Source: Deltaproteobacteria bacterium
Lineage (GTDB): Bacteria; Desulfobacterota; Desulfobacteria; Desulfobacterales; B30-G6
Direction of reading: 5' to 3'
Assembly: GCA_003647375.1 (NCBI GenBank)
Contig: QMMS01000060.1
Span: forward strand, 1 to 18,501
DNA length: 18,501 nt
In this document: positions 1-8,564 of the stretch, piece by piece
How positions within the stretch are numbered: position 1 is the first letter of the stretch
How the letters are laid out: the number at the start of each line of letters is the position of its first letter
Program-made: the position numbers and the translations under genes
Notes under the pieces: generated by a model
Told to the model about the DNA's origin: nothing
The model's input: the letters and a program-made list of their open reading frames with translations, nothing else
Database searches by the model: none

Positions 1-319
1 ATAATAACCCAACTTCAATATTTGTTGCCTTCAAGTAATTGATTAATTGTGCTTCATGCGCAAGGGCCAGGGCACGAACTGCTTTTAGTTCAACGATAAC
101 TTTTTCGTTTGCAATTAAGTCTGCCTTAAAATCCCCGATTACTTTACCTCGAAAAAACACAGAAATATCTTTCTGTTTTTCTACACATAGTCCATATCCA
201 GTCAGGACAATGTATAAGGCATTTTCATAGACAGATTCCAGAAATCCATCGCCCAGCTCATTATAAACTTCATAAAAACTTCTAAGTATAATATTTGTAA
301 TTTCTTTGTGCTTAAACAT
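1..319 (-). CDS. GxxExxY protein (partial, C-terminus off the left edge)
   Basis: Reading the minus strand from an ATG at 319 gives MFKHKEITNIILRSFYEVYN followed by ELGDGFLESVYENALY, then a stretch with KADLIANEKVIVELKA. This is the GxxExxY family hallmark (G-D-G-F-L-E-S-V-Y) followed by a PD-(D/E)XK-like core (D..L.......ELKA). The family is small (usually about 120-130 aa), common in Deltaproteobacteria and environmental bacteria, and of unproven function; the D...E-x-K pattern suggests a nuclease-like fold. About 106 codons are present and the frame is open to position 2, so the gene is cut by the window edge. An in-frame ATG at 331 is an alternative start; neither has a good ribosome site. 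The base composition is more AT-rich than that of the metabolic genes to the right, which fits a mobile accessory gene. Confidence 0.8.
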   Translation of the reverse strand, partial: MFKHKEITNIILRSFYEVYNELGDGFLESVYENALYIVLTGYGLCVEKQKDISVFFRGKVIGDFKADLIANEKVIVELKAVRALALAHEAQLINYLKATNIEVGLL

Positions 320-320
320 A

Positions 321-356
321 GCTGTGTTCATCTGTGTGAATCTGTGGCTGAATAGT
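321..356 (-). repeat. Three degenerate 10-bp repeats at the start of the GxxExxY gene
   Basis: On the plus strand the motif CTGTG recurs at 321-324/325, 332 and 342 with about 10-bp phasing (tgtgttcat, CTGTGTGAAT, CTGTGGCTGAAT). Read in the gene's direction this is the CCACAGAT..ACACAGATG phrase leading into the two candidate start codons at 331 and 319. It overlaps the translation start. The period and copies are directly visible; any role in expression is inference. Confidence 0.55.
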
Positions 357-377
357 TACTATATTTATAGCTTTAAG

Positions 378-405
378 CGATGAGCCGTAAGTCGTAAGCT
401 GCTTA
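378..405. repeat. Degenerate 7-bp tandem repeat at the 3' end of the TetR gene
   Basis: Four contiguous 7-bp units (CGATGAG, CCGTAAG, TCGTAAG, CTGCTTA) run up to and include the stop codon of the regulator gene (403-405 on the plus strand). The copies are imperfect, the middle two differing by a single base. No classical terminator is visible in this spot. Confidence 0.4.
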
Positions 406-1008
406 TAGCTTGGTTTCAGTGCTTCCAATACCATGAATAAAGAGCGACACCAGCGGATCGGTCATAGATACCAGGTCATATTCCCCGTCTGAATGAAGCC
501 AGGTATTGATGACCTCATCCACCGCTCCCAGAATAAACCGCTTGACCAGACTCAAATAAAGATCTTTGCGGATGCTCCCTTGCACCTGACCCTGTTCCAC
601 GATTTCAGTGACGATGTCCAGGTACATATCCGACATTTCCCGAATCTGATCTTCCACCATACGTGTGCGCTGGTGCGTCTCCGACTGGTAGAGAATTGCC
701 ATATTTCGGTCTGCCTGAAACTCTTCCAGATGTCGCCGGATCAGGTTTCGAAGCTTATCAATGGCATTTTCGGCCTTATCCACTTCTTCTCTGAAACGCC
801 CGAAAACCTGCTTGGTCTTGTAATTGAAAAACTGAACCAGAATATCATCTTTGTTTTTGAAATAAAGATAGATGGTGCCGTCGGCCACGCCGGCTTCTTT
901 AGCAATCTGGGCAATGGTCGACTGAAAGAATCCGTTTTCAGAAAATATCTTGATAGCCGCCTCGAGTATCCGATGGTATTTATCGTTTTCTCTGCGCTTT
1001 TTATTAAT
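403..1008 (-). CDS. TetR-family transcriptional regulator, FadR-like, with probable ATT start
   Basis: A repressor of about 201 residues. The N-terminal helix-turn-helix domain reads ...RRENDKYHRILEAAIKIFSE, then the ENGFFQSTIAQIAKEAG helices and the GVADGTIYLYFKNKDDIL signature near residues 40-56; the rest is a helical ligand-binding domain. The frame is open well past a GTG at 888, and stopping there would remove most of the DNA-binding domain. Between the upstream in-frame TGA and the HTH there is no ATG, GTG or TTG. The best start is ATT at 1008-1006, with GGAGG at 1019-1015 at ideal spacing (6 nt). An 18-bp palindrome matching the Gram-positive FadR box pattern lies just upstream over its promoter, so autorepression and control of fatty-acid degradation by acyl-CoA are likely. 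No fad genes lie in the window, so the target set is inference. Confidence 0.85.
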   Translation of the reverse strand: MNKKRRENDKYHRILEAAIKIFSENGFFQSTIAQIAKEAGVADGTIYLYFKNKDDILVQFFNYKTKQVFGRFREEVDKAENAIDKLRNLIRRHLEEFQADRNMAILYQSETHQRTRMVEDQIREMSDMYLDIVTEIVEQGQVQGSIRKDLYLSLVKRFILGAVDEVINTWLHSDGEYDLVSMTDPLVSLFIHGIGSTETKL

Positions 1009-1042
1009 ATTGCACCTCCGGAAACATCGGTCCTGATTATTA

Positions 1043-1060
1043 TGAATGAATATTCATTCA
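1043..1060. promoter_or_regulatory. Perfect 18-bp palindromic operator (FadR-box-like)
   Basis: TGAATGAATATTCATTCA equals its own reverse complement. It fits the FadR (YsiA) box known from Bacillus, TGAATGA-nta-nTCATTCA. It sits 35 nt upstream of the regulator's start and overlaps the end of the -10 region and likely transcription start, where a bound TetR dimer would block initiation. Confidence 0.75.
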
Positions 1061-1088
1061 GTTTATATATTAAGGTCGTCCTTGTCAA
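1060..1088 (-). promoter_or_regulatory. Sigma-70 promoter of the TetR gene
   Basis: On the minus strand a consensus -35 TTGACA (1088-1083) is followed by an AT-rich -10. TAAACT at 1065-1060 has 17-nt spacing, and TATAAA at 1067-1062 has 15 nt. The start site would fall inside the 18-bp palindrome immediately downstream. Confidence 0.6.
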
Positions 1089-1248
1089 GCCCATTTTAAA
1101 CCTTTTAATAAATGCGATAACTTTTTATTAATCTATGTTTTCAATAAGTAATTGTTATTCGCTTCTTGGGAAACCTGTTGTAAAGGTTGTCCTGAAAGAC
1201 AATTAAACCAACTGAACTATAATTCATTTTGGGTATTTAACTGTCGGT

Positions 1249-1597
1249 CCGGTGCCTATTGCCTATTTTGTGAGCATTTGCACCAAAGGCCGAAAATGTT
1301 TGTTTGGCGACACCGTGAACTGCGAAAGGGTGTTGAATGACGCGGGGCGGCTGGTAACAACCGTTTGGAATGAGTTGCCCCAACGGGTTTCTAATATCGA
1401 ATTGACCGAATATGCCATTATGCCAAATACACCCACGGTATAATGGCCATTGTAGGGGTGCCCCTTGTGGGTACCCGAAAGACCGTCGGTAATTCGTCAA
1501 AATGGGAAGGCACAATGCCTGCCCCTACAGGATTAGGGGATAGAAGGGTATCAAAGAACAATTACCGATCTCTGGCATGTACATGCAACAGGCGTAA
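1249..1597 (+). pseudogene. Remnant of a REP-associated tyrosine transposase (RAYT, IS200-like Y1 family)
   Basis: The frame from about 1249 reads ...PIAYFVSICTKGRKCLFGD, then NGERVLNDAG-type residues (here NCERVLNDAGRLV), VWNELPQR and YAIMPN. This matches the RAYT N-terminal order YFVTICTQxRxCLFG ... VLNDAGxMVxxVWNELP ... MPNHxHGI. At about 1423-1430 the HxH motif is broken: one base is missing, and THGIMAIVGVPLVGTRK continues in another frame to a stop near 1597. The true N-terminus and the C-terminal half with the catalytic Tyr are absent. It is therefore frame-shifted and truncated at both ends. REP-like DNA follows directly, which fits this class of element. Confidence 0.7.
1451..1529. 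repeat. REP-like palindromic element beside the RAYT remnant
   Basis: TGTAGGGG (1451-1458) is the exact inverse of CCCCTACA (1522-1529). Inside lies a hairpin with arms 1504-1512 and 1516-1524 (one A-G mismatch, loop CAA), plus a GGGGTGCCCC segment at 1455-1464. RAYT proteins act on REP hairpins, so the pairing with the broken transposase gene is expected. Confidence 0.6.
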
Positions 1598-1693
1598 TTT
1601 TTGAAATGTTGTTTTTTCGGATATCATGGGTCCAAGTCCATCTGGGTCGATATCCTAATTTCAAACAATCAGGTTGCAGACAGGGTTCGAGGC

Positions 1694-3277
1694 TCAAAGC
1701 TCGTCAGCAGTCGTACCAACTATCTCATCCAGCATGGAAAGTGCCTTGTCTTTTCCCACCAGCTGAACAAACGTGCCGAAACGGGGACCCCGCTCCTGGC
1801 CGAAAATCACCTCATAAAACATTCTGAAGAAATCCTTGGGTTCCGTCTCGAACATTCGGGCCACTGAGAACGGCATGGTCTGCAGTTCATTGTCATCAGT
1901 AATGTCGCAGGCGGCAAGATCCCGGCGGAGCTGTCCCAACATCTCTTTTTCCGGGTCCGTGGGATTACGGTACTGCTTGTTCGGCAGGATAAAGTCCCGG
2001 TAATAGGCCATGGCTTTGTCCACCAGGTCCGTAACAATATCCTGATACACACTCAGATCGGGATCATAGCGTTTGAGGTATTCCATGATCAGATCCCTGT
2101 CATCGGCTCCAACGGCGGAAATCAGGTTATTGATCAGCGAAAAATTGATGGGTGATCCGTAGACCGGATTCTTTTCACCCTTGTTGAATAGATGCCATAT
2201 CGGCGAATCAGGCTGTTTATCATTTTCCAGTGCCGGGTACTGCTTCAATCCCGTCAGATAATCATCCACCGACTTGGGAACGATCCCCCAGTAGAGTCGC
2301 TTGGCCTGCCGGGGGTTCTGGAACAAATAGTAGAGCAACGACCCCAGGGGAGCGTAGGTTGTCCAGGAGTCGATGGTCAGGCCCTTTCCCACACTCTTTG
2401 AGATCTTACGACCTTCCTCGTCCAGAAAAAGTTCATAAAAAAGGCCGGTGGGCGGTTGTTTCCCCATGGCACGCGTAATCTTGCCCGAAAGTCTGGCCGA
2501 ATCAATCAAATCCTTTCCGTACATCTCATACCCGATGTCATAGGCAAACCAGCGCAAAGCCCAGTCAACTTTCCATCCCACCTTGACGTTGCCGTCAAAT
2601 ATCGATGCCGCGCCGTGGTGACTGCAGCTCTGCAACAGGCCCTCTTCCTGATCACATACATAGTCGATGGTATTGCTGTCCGCGTGGTACGCCGTGACAC
2701 GCGTGCTGTTGATCCTGCCACAGTTTTCACAAACAGGAAAAAAGGGTGACCAGTTCCGACGTTTCTCCTTGCTCATGGTAGGCAGAATAATCGCCTTGAT
2801 CGCCTCCACCTTCTGCAGAATAACTGCCAGACCTGCATTGAAATCACCCCTGGCGTAGGCCTCTTGGGAGCCTTGAAACCTGTAGTCGAAACCATAGCTG
2901 TCCAGAAACTGTTTCAGCTTCTGGTTCATGTGGGCACTGTAGCTTTCACATTCGCCAAAGGGATCGGGGATTCGACACAATGGTTTCCCGATATTCTCCT
3001 GGAGCATCTTCTGTTGCGGCATGTTTAAAGGCACTTTCCGCAGGCCATCCATGTCATCGCTGAAGGCGATGAGCTCCGTAGCCCAGTGGGTCTGGAATTC
3101 AAAAGCCCGGCGTACCCATGTGGTGCGGGCGACTTCTGCAAAGGTGCCGATATGTGGCAATCCGCTGGGCCCGAATCCGGTTTCAAATCTTACCGGATCT
3201 GCAGGAGGCTCAGTATACCGTTTTTGTAATTTGAACGCCTCCTTGAAAGGCCAGGCTTTGTAATTGGCTTGTGTCAT
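1694..3277 (-). CDS. lysS: Lysyl-tRNA synthetase, class I
   Basis: Charges tRNA-Lys with lysine. This is the class I (Rossmann-fold) enzyme, not the class II LysRS of Escherichia coli. GPSGLPHIGTF (around residues 37-46) holds the HIGH-type signature, and DEEGRKISKSVGKG (around 286-299) the KMSKS loop. The family motifs FSDDMDGLRKVP and KVDWALRW are also present. The C-terminus is the helical anticodon-binding part. Its length of 527 aa is normal. I chose ATG at 3277 because the residues from MTQANYKAWPF onward look like the family N-terminus and a GAGAG stretch lies 8-12 nt upstream; an in-frame open stretch reaches 3352. It stands alone, with its promoter region presumably in 3280-3420. Confidence 0.92.
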   Translation of the reverse strand: MTQANYKAWPFKEAFKLQKRYTEPPADPVRFETGFGPSGLPHIGTFAEVARTTWVRRAFEFQTHWATELIAFSDDMDGLRKVPLNMPQQKMLQENIGKPLCRIPDPFGECESYSAHMNQKLKQFLDSYGFDYRFQGSQEAYARGDFNAGLAVILQKVEAIKAIILPTMSKEKRRNWSPFFPVCENCGRINSTRVTAYHADSNTIDYVCDQEEGLLQSCSHHGAASIFDGNVKVGWKVDWALRWFAYDIGYEMYGKDLIDSARLSGKITRAMGKQPPTGLFYELFLDEEGRKISKSVGKGLTIDSWTTYAPLGSLLYYLFQNPRQAKRLYWGIVPKSVDDYLTGLKQYPALENDKQPDSPIWHLFNKGEKNPVYGSPINFSLINNLISAVGADDRDLIMEYLKRYDPDLSVYQDIVTDLVDKAMAYYRDFILPNKQYRNPTDPEKEMLGQLRRDLAACDITDDNELQTMPFSVARMFETEPKDFFRMFYEVIFGQERGPRFGTFVQLVGKDKALSMLDEIVGTTADEL

Positions 3278-3352
3278 TTGATGCTCTCTTTCACGTGTTT
3301 GAACAAACCTCTTTTGGAGATAATCCATATAATTAGATGCTGTTTTGCGCAC

Positions 3353-3696
3353 CGAACATAATCATATAATCGAGATCTTGCAAGCAAAGAATGGGATTGA
3401 TGCCAACCTGCATCCAATATCCATCCCTAATGCACAACGATTACGAAAGAAATGAAAATAATTATGTTTATATTTCAATCGCTTGAAAGGTTGTCACTTA
3501 TTACCCTGTTCCCGTACCAAACAAATACCGCACAGGAAGTTCTATCGTTCAATTTCTATTGACAAGCGGCTGTCCGACATATACACATTTTCCTTGGTTT
3601 GCATTGTCGGCAGGCGTCCTAAAAATATCTTTTTGCGGTTCGTCTTGACAGCAACTTGTAGGAAAACCCAACCAGAACAATCAGGAGAATCTAACC
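3353..3696. other. Divergent intergenic region (LysRS / hdrA)
   Basis: 344 bp of AT-rich, non-coding DNA separating the minus-strand LysRS gene from the plus-strand operon. It contains a candidate promoter for the operon (3559-3587), followed by about 110 nt of possible leader. I see no tRNA, riboswitch fold or sigma-54 -24/-12 element that I could defend. Confidence 0.5.
3559..3587 (+). promoter_or_regulatory. Candidate promoter of the hdrA-metF operon
   Basis: TTGACA (3559-3564) is a perfect -35 hexamer. TACACA (3582-3587) lies at 17-nt spacing and TATACA (3580-3585) at 15 nt. The start of hdrA is about 105 nt further on. The -35 is strong and the -10 moderate. Confidence 0.45.
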
Positions 3697-6600
3697 ATGC
3701 CTAAGGATATAATAGGTGCGACAATGGTGGTCGGCGGCGGTATCGCAGGGATGCAATCGGCCCTGGATCTTGCCGAATCCGGCTATTATGTTTACCTGGT
3801 GGAAAAGTCGTCGGCCATTGGCGGGCTCATGTCCCAGCTGGACAAGACCTTCCCGACCAATGACTGTGCCATGTGAGTCATTTCACCGAAACTGGTCGAG
3901 GTCGGCCGGCATCTCAACATCGAACTGCTCACCAACACGGAATTGGTAGAACTGAACGGAAAACCCGGTAATTTTACGGCGAAAGTTCACCAGGAACCCC
4001 GCTTCATCGACCTGGATAAATGCACCAGTTGTGGCGAGTGTGCCAAGGTATGCCCCATTACATGCTCCAACGAATATGACGAAGGGCTCTCGGAACGCAA
4101 AGCTGCTTTCAAAAAATATCCCCAGGCCATCCCTGGTGCCTATGGTATCGACAAGCGCGGCACGGCACCATGCAAAGCCACCTGTCCCGCACATGTAAGC
4201 ATCCAGGGCTACATCGCCCTTATCAACCAGGGAAAATACAGGGAAGCTCTGGAACTCTTCAAGCAGGAGCATCCCTTCCCCGGCATCTGCGGCAGGGTAT
4301 GTCATCACCCCTGTGAGGAGATCTGTACCCGTAACGACGTGGACCAACCCCTTGCCATCCGGGAGCTGCATCGCTTTCTTGCAGACTACGAACGGCAACA
4401 GGGTGACTGGTATATACCGGAAGTGGCTGAATCCCGGGAAGAAAAGGTGGCCATCATCGGATCCGGCCCCGCAGGCCTGACAACCGCCTACTGCCTGGTC
4501 AGACAAGGATACCAGGTTACCATATATGAAAAACTCCCCGTAACCGGCGGCATGATGGCCGTGGGAATCCCCGAGTATCGTCTTCCCAGAGATCTTCTGG
4601 CCGACGAAATTCAGGTCATCCAGAAAATGGGTGTCGAGATAAAGACCGGTGTGATGTTTGGCGAAGACATCACCCTCGAGAGCCTGAAAAAAGATGGGTT
4701 TTCCGCCGTCTTTCTCGCCATTGGCCTGCACGGCGGCCGTGACCTCGGCGTCGAAAACGAGGATGCCGAAGGTGTTCTTCAGGGTGTTGATTTTTTGAGG
4801 GACAGCGCCCTAGGAAAAGATGTTGCCATCGGCGAAGACGTCGTTGTCGTGGGCGGCGGAAATGTGGCCATCGATGTCGCCTTGACCGCCAAGCGCAAAG
4901 GTGCCAAAAACGTCACCCTGATCTGTCTTGAAGCACGCGAGGAAATGCCGGCCTGGCAGCACGAAATCGAAGAGGCTCTGGAAGGGGATATTCAGATCGT
5001 CAACAGCTATGGCCCCAAATCCTTTTTTATCGACAAAACCAACAAGGTTTCCGGAATCGAATTCAAGACCTGTACAACCGTTTTTGATGAAGAGGGTCGA
5101 TTCAACCCACAATATGATGACAATGTCTGCCAGCCCTTTTTTGGCGATACCATGATTGTCGCCATTGGCCAGAGTGCACAGCTCGAACACATAAAGGCCC
5201 AGGGAATTCCCGTCACGCCGCGAGGCGGACTCGAAGCAGATCCCGTCACCCTGCAGACAGAGATCGATTGGGTTTTTGCCGGTGGCGATGCCTTTTATGG
5301 CCCCAAGTCAGTGGTGGATGCCGTCTCCTGCGGCAAAGAAGCCGCCGAGAGCATTCACCGGTTTCTGAACGGCCAGGACCTGGCAGCAAACCGTGAAAAG
5401 ACCTGGGAATTTGAAAAACCCGACATAGAAAACGAGCCCAAAAAAGACCGCACTTCCGTGCGGTGCCTGGACCCTGAAGCCCGGGAGTGCAATTTTCTGG
5501 AAGTATCGTTTGGCTACGACGAAGCAGAAGCACAAACCGAAGCCCAGCGGTGCCTGGAATGCGGTATCTGCTCGGAATGCTACCAGTGCGTCAAGGTCTG
5601 TCTTGCAGAAGCGATCGACCACAGCCAGACACCGGTCGACAAGGAAATCAAGGTCGGCTCGGTCATTCTTTCCTCTGGAACGGACCTGTACGACCCCAGC
5701 GGCCTTAAAGAATTCTACCACTACGGTGTCAACCCGAATGTCATGACCAGCCTGGAGTTTGAACGGATATTAAGCGCCTCCGGACCGACCATGGGACATC
5801 TTGTGCGGCCTTCGGACGAAAAGGAGCCTAAAAAAGTTGCCTGGTTGCAGTGCGTGGGTTCACGGGATACCAACAAGTGTGGCAACGGATACTGCAGTTC
5901 GGTCTGCTGCATGTATACTATCAAGGATGCCATGATCGCCAAGGAACACTCCAAAGATGATCTGGACTGCGCTGTTTTCAACATGGATATCCGCTCTTTT
6001 GGCAAGGATTATGAAAAGTACTATGACCGGGCGAGAGACCAGGAAGGAGTGCGCTTTATCAAGGCCCGGGTACACACCATAACCGATGACCCTGAAACCC
6101 GGAACCTGAAAGTGGCGTTTGCGGACGAAGCCGGGCAAATGCAGGAAGAAAGTTTCGACATGCTGGTGCTGTCCGTGGGACTGCAGGTCGGCGAAGCCTC
6201 CGTTGAACTGGCCAGGCGACTCGAGATTGACCTCAACCATTACAATTTTGTGGCCACTGATCCCCTCGCGCCGGTTGCCACGTCGCGGCCCGGCGTCTAT
6301 ACCTGCGGCATTTTCCAGGGACCGAAAGACATTCCCGCGTCCATCACGGAGGCCAGCGCCGCCGCCGCCGCTGCCGGTGTGGATGTGGCGGAAGCCAGAG
6401 GGACGCTTTCCAAAAAAATTGTGCTTGCCGAGGAATTTGACGTCAGCGAGGAAGAACCCAGAATTGGTGTCTTTGTCTGTAGCTGCGGCATCAACATTGC
6501 TGGTGTGGTGGACGTACCGGGTGTCCAGGCATATGCCGCTACCCTTCCCGATGTCGTATTCACGGACAACAACCTCTTTACCTGTAGTCAGGATACCCAG

Positions 6601-8127
6601 GAAGACATCAAGAAAAAGATCAAGGAAGAAAAACTGAACCGTGTGGTGGTGGCCTCGTGCAGCCCCAAAACCCATGCGCCCATGTTTATGGAAACCCTGG
6701 AAGCCTGTGGCCTCAATAAATACCTCTTTGAAATGGCCAACATCCGCAATCAGAACTCATGGGTACATGCAAACAATCCCGACATCGCCACCCAGAAGGC
6801 CAAGGACCTGGTGCGTATGGCCGTAGCACGCTCCAGTCGGCTGAGACCACTGAAAGAAAAGATTATCGGCGTCAGCAAGCGAGCCCTGGTGATAGGCGGC
6901 GGCATCGCCGGTATGAATGCCGCCCTGAATATCAGCAAGCAGGGTCTTCCCGTAACCCTCGTCGAAAAAGGATCCGAACTGGGAGGAATGGCGCGCAAAC
7001 TTCATCATACCATTGAAGGTGCGGACATTCAGCAGTATCTGCATGATCTTATCGAAGACGTGACTGCCCGGGAAAATATCGAAATCCTGACAAACGCCGT
7101 GGTGATGTCCTTTGACGGTTTCCAGGGCAACTTTGCCACCGAAATCGGCGTCGGGCCCATGCGGGAATCCAAGATCATTGAACATGGCGTCATCCTGGTA
7201 GCCACCGGTGCCAATGAGTATGAACCCAAGGAATATCTCTATGGTACAGACGAACGCGTCAAAACCCAGGTCGAATTGACAGACCATCTCCACAGCAAGG
7301 GTGCCGAAAAGCTTGAATGCGTCACGATGATCCAGTGTGTGGGATCGCGAAACGAAGAAAACCCCAATTGTTCGAGAATCTGCTGCCAGTCGGCCGTCAA
7401 GAATGCGCTGGCCATCAAGGAGGCAAACCCTGACACCCAGGTGTTTATCCTCTACCGAGACATGCGGACATACGGATTGCTGGAGGACTATTACACCAAA
7501 GCCCGGCAAAAAGGTGTTATCTTCGTTCGCTTCGATAAAGCGCATCCACCCGAGGTTGAAGCCACCGAAGACGGTCTACTGGTAACCGTCAAAGATCACG
7601 TACTCCAGCAACCAATCCAGATCCGCTCGGATCTGCTGGCACTCAGCGCCGGGGTTGCGGCTGCCGAAACGGAAGAGCTGAGCAAAATCATGAAGCTGAA
7701 CCGGAACCCCGAGGGCTTTTTCCTCGAGGCCCACGTAAAACTCAGGCCGGTGGACATGGGAAGTGATGCCACCTTCCTGTGTGGTACCGCCCATTCGCCA
7801 AAATTGATATCCGAATCCATTGCCCAGTCCCAGGCGGCAGCCTCCCGGGCCATGACCTTTCTTTCAAAAGACGAAATCAGGCTGTCGGCGATCACGGCCA
7901 AGGTGGATGTGGAACACTGCGTCAAATGCTTGACCTGTGTTCGCTCGTGTCCCTTTGACGTACCCAAGTTCGACATTGAAAAAGGAGAAATCGTCATCGA
8001 CGAAGCCATGTGTCATGGCTGTGGCATATGTGCCTCGGTTTGCCCGCGCCAAGCCATCAGCTTGAGTTTTTATGAAGACGACCAGATTCTCTGCAAAATA
8101 GACGCACTACTGGCAGGAGGCATGTAA
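3697..8127 (+). CDS. hdrA: Selenocysteine-containing HdrA-like flavoprotein with inserted GltD/NfnB-type domain and a second HdrA half
   Basis: Proposed flavin hub of the electron-transfer complex that feeds MetVF. 1476 residues, with TGA at 3874-3876 read as Sec60; AGGAG (3683-3687) precedes the ATG. Order of parts: FAD site GGGIAG (13-18); the HdrA segment [18 protein letters not shown], where the family has Cys; a [4Fe-4S] motif [12 protein letters not shown] (109-120); a GltD/NfnB-like block with N-terminal Cys set (159-210), second FAD site GSGPAG (255-260), NAD(P)H site [11 protein letters not shown] (383-393) and AGGDA (528-532); a Cys cluster [17 protein letters not shown] (619-635); and the HdrA CVGSRD...CC region (719-738). 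A second, nearly complete HdrA follows: [13 protein letters not shown] (928-939), third FAD site GGGIAG (1067-1072), CVGSR..CC (1214-1230) and two ferredoxin motifs (1408-1419, 1439-1450). A normal HdrA is about 650 aa. The second half has no Cys/Sec after its FAD site. The stop overlaps the mvhD start by one base. Confidence 0.92.
3877..3912 (+). promoter_or_regulatory. SECIS element in hdrA
   Basis: Downstream of the TGA, CUGGUC (3892-3897) pairs with GGCCGG (3904-3909) using two G-U pairs and encloses the loop GAGGUC. The loop starts 22 nt after the UGA and contains the G-G-U-C found in the E. coli fdhF SECIS loop. It lies within coding sequence, as is normal for bacterial SECIS. Confidence 0.7.
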
Positions 8128-8549
8128 TGACGGACTTTCAACCGACGATTATCTCATTTTGTTGTGATTACTGAGGATATTCGGCAGCGGACCTGGCAGG
8201 TTCCATGCGACTCGAGTATCCGGCGAATATCAAAATCATCCGGGTGCCCTGTACCGGTAAAGTAGACGTCATGTACCTCATCAGGGCGATCCAGAAAGGG
8301 GCTGATGGTGTTTATGTGGTGGGTTGCCTGGAAGGGACCTGCCATTATAACGAAGGCAATTTCAGGGCTCGTGAACGGGTCGAGCATGTGCGCATGCTCC
8401 TGGAAGAAATAGGCCTTGAAGCCGACAGGGTTAGAATGTATAATCTTTCTTCTGGCGAAGGGCCTACCTTTGCTGCCTACGCCAGGGAAATGACGGAACT
8501 TATCAAGGCGATGGGACCCAATCCATTAAAGGAATCGGGGACAGCCTAA
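8127..8549 (+). CDS. mvhD: Selenocysteine-containing MvhD / FrhD-like delta subunit ([2Fe-2S] electron-transfer protein)
   Basis: 140 residues, with the TGA at 8172-8174 read as Sec16. The protein starts [25 protein letters not shown], matching the MvhD pattern FCCxWCxYxxADLAG with the third Cys replaced by Sec. The rest fits the family: PCTGKVD (41-47), GADGVYVVGCLEGTCHYNEGN (59-78). MvhD carries a [2Fe-2S] cluster and passes electrons to HdrA from a hydrogenase, formate dehydrogenase or other donor. No hydrogenase subunit is near, which fits the MetVF-type complex where MvhD lies with HdrA. The ATG shares a base with the hdrA stop (TAATG), so translation is coupled. The longest frame without TGA readthrough begins only at 8205 and lacks the Cys cluster. 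Confidence 0.92.
8175..8212 (+). promoter_or_regulatory. SECIS element in mvhD
   Basis: GGACCU (8189-8194) pairs with AGGU-u-CC (8198-8204) with one bulged U and a small loop GGC. The loop starts 21 nt after the UGA and begins with G, as the bacterial SECIS pattern requires. It is less stable than the other three in the window. Confidence 0.55.
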
Positions 8550-8564
8550 AACGGAGGAATGATC

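Larger units (their letters stand above)
1009..1693. other. Intergenic region without an intact gene
   Basis: This 685-bp stretch holds the TetR promoter and operator (1043-1088), the RAYT remnant and REP hairpin (1249-1597), and a 7-bp inverted repeat GGATATC/GATATCC (1619-1625 and 1649-1655) about 40-75 bp beyond the LysRS stop. I see no coding signal in 1100-1248 or 1598-1693. Confidence 0.6.

Noticed and set aside
493..1131. Long plus-strand open frame over the TetR gene
   Set aside because: It is a shadow of the regulator: the minus strand encodes a clear HTH and TetR family sequence.
1619..1655. GGATATC/GATATCC inverted repeat as LysRS terminator
   Set aside because: On the minus strand no T-run follows the repeat; the T-run is on the wrong side and the inner part does not pair well.
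3483..3704. Small plus-strand open frame upstream of hdrA
   Set aside because: It overlaps the hdrA start, has no ribosome site or family similarity, and covers the promoter region.
3697..3942. Reading the TGA at 3874 as a true stop, making hdrA a pseudogene or starting it at 3943
   Set aside because: The reading frame, FAD site and HdrA motif continue unbroken across the TGA, which is exactly at the conserved Cys, with a SECIS-like hairpin after it. The same holds for three more genes.
3883..8052. Several long minus-strand open frames (e.g. 3883-4731, 5860-6675, 6757-7545)
   Set aside because: They mirror the GC-biased codons of hdrA and show no domain of their own.
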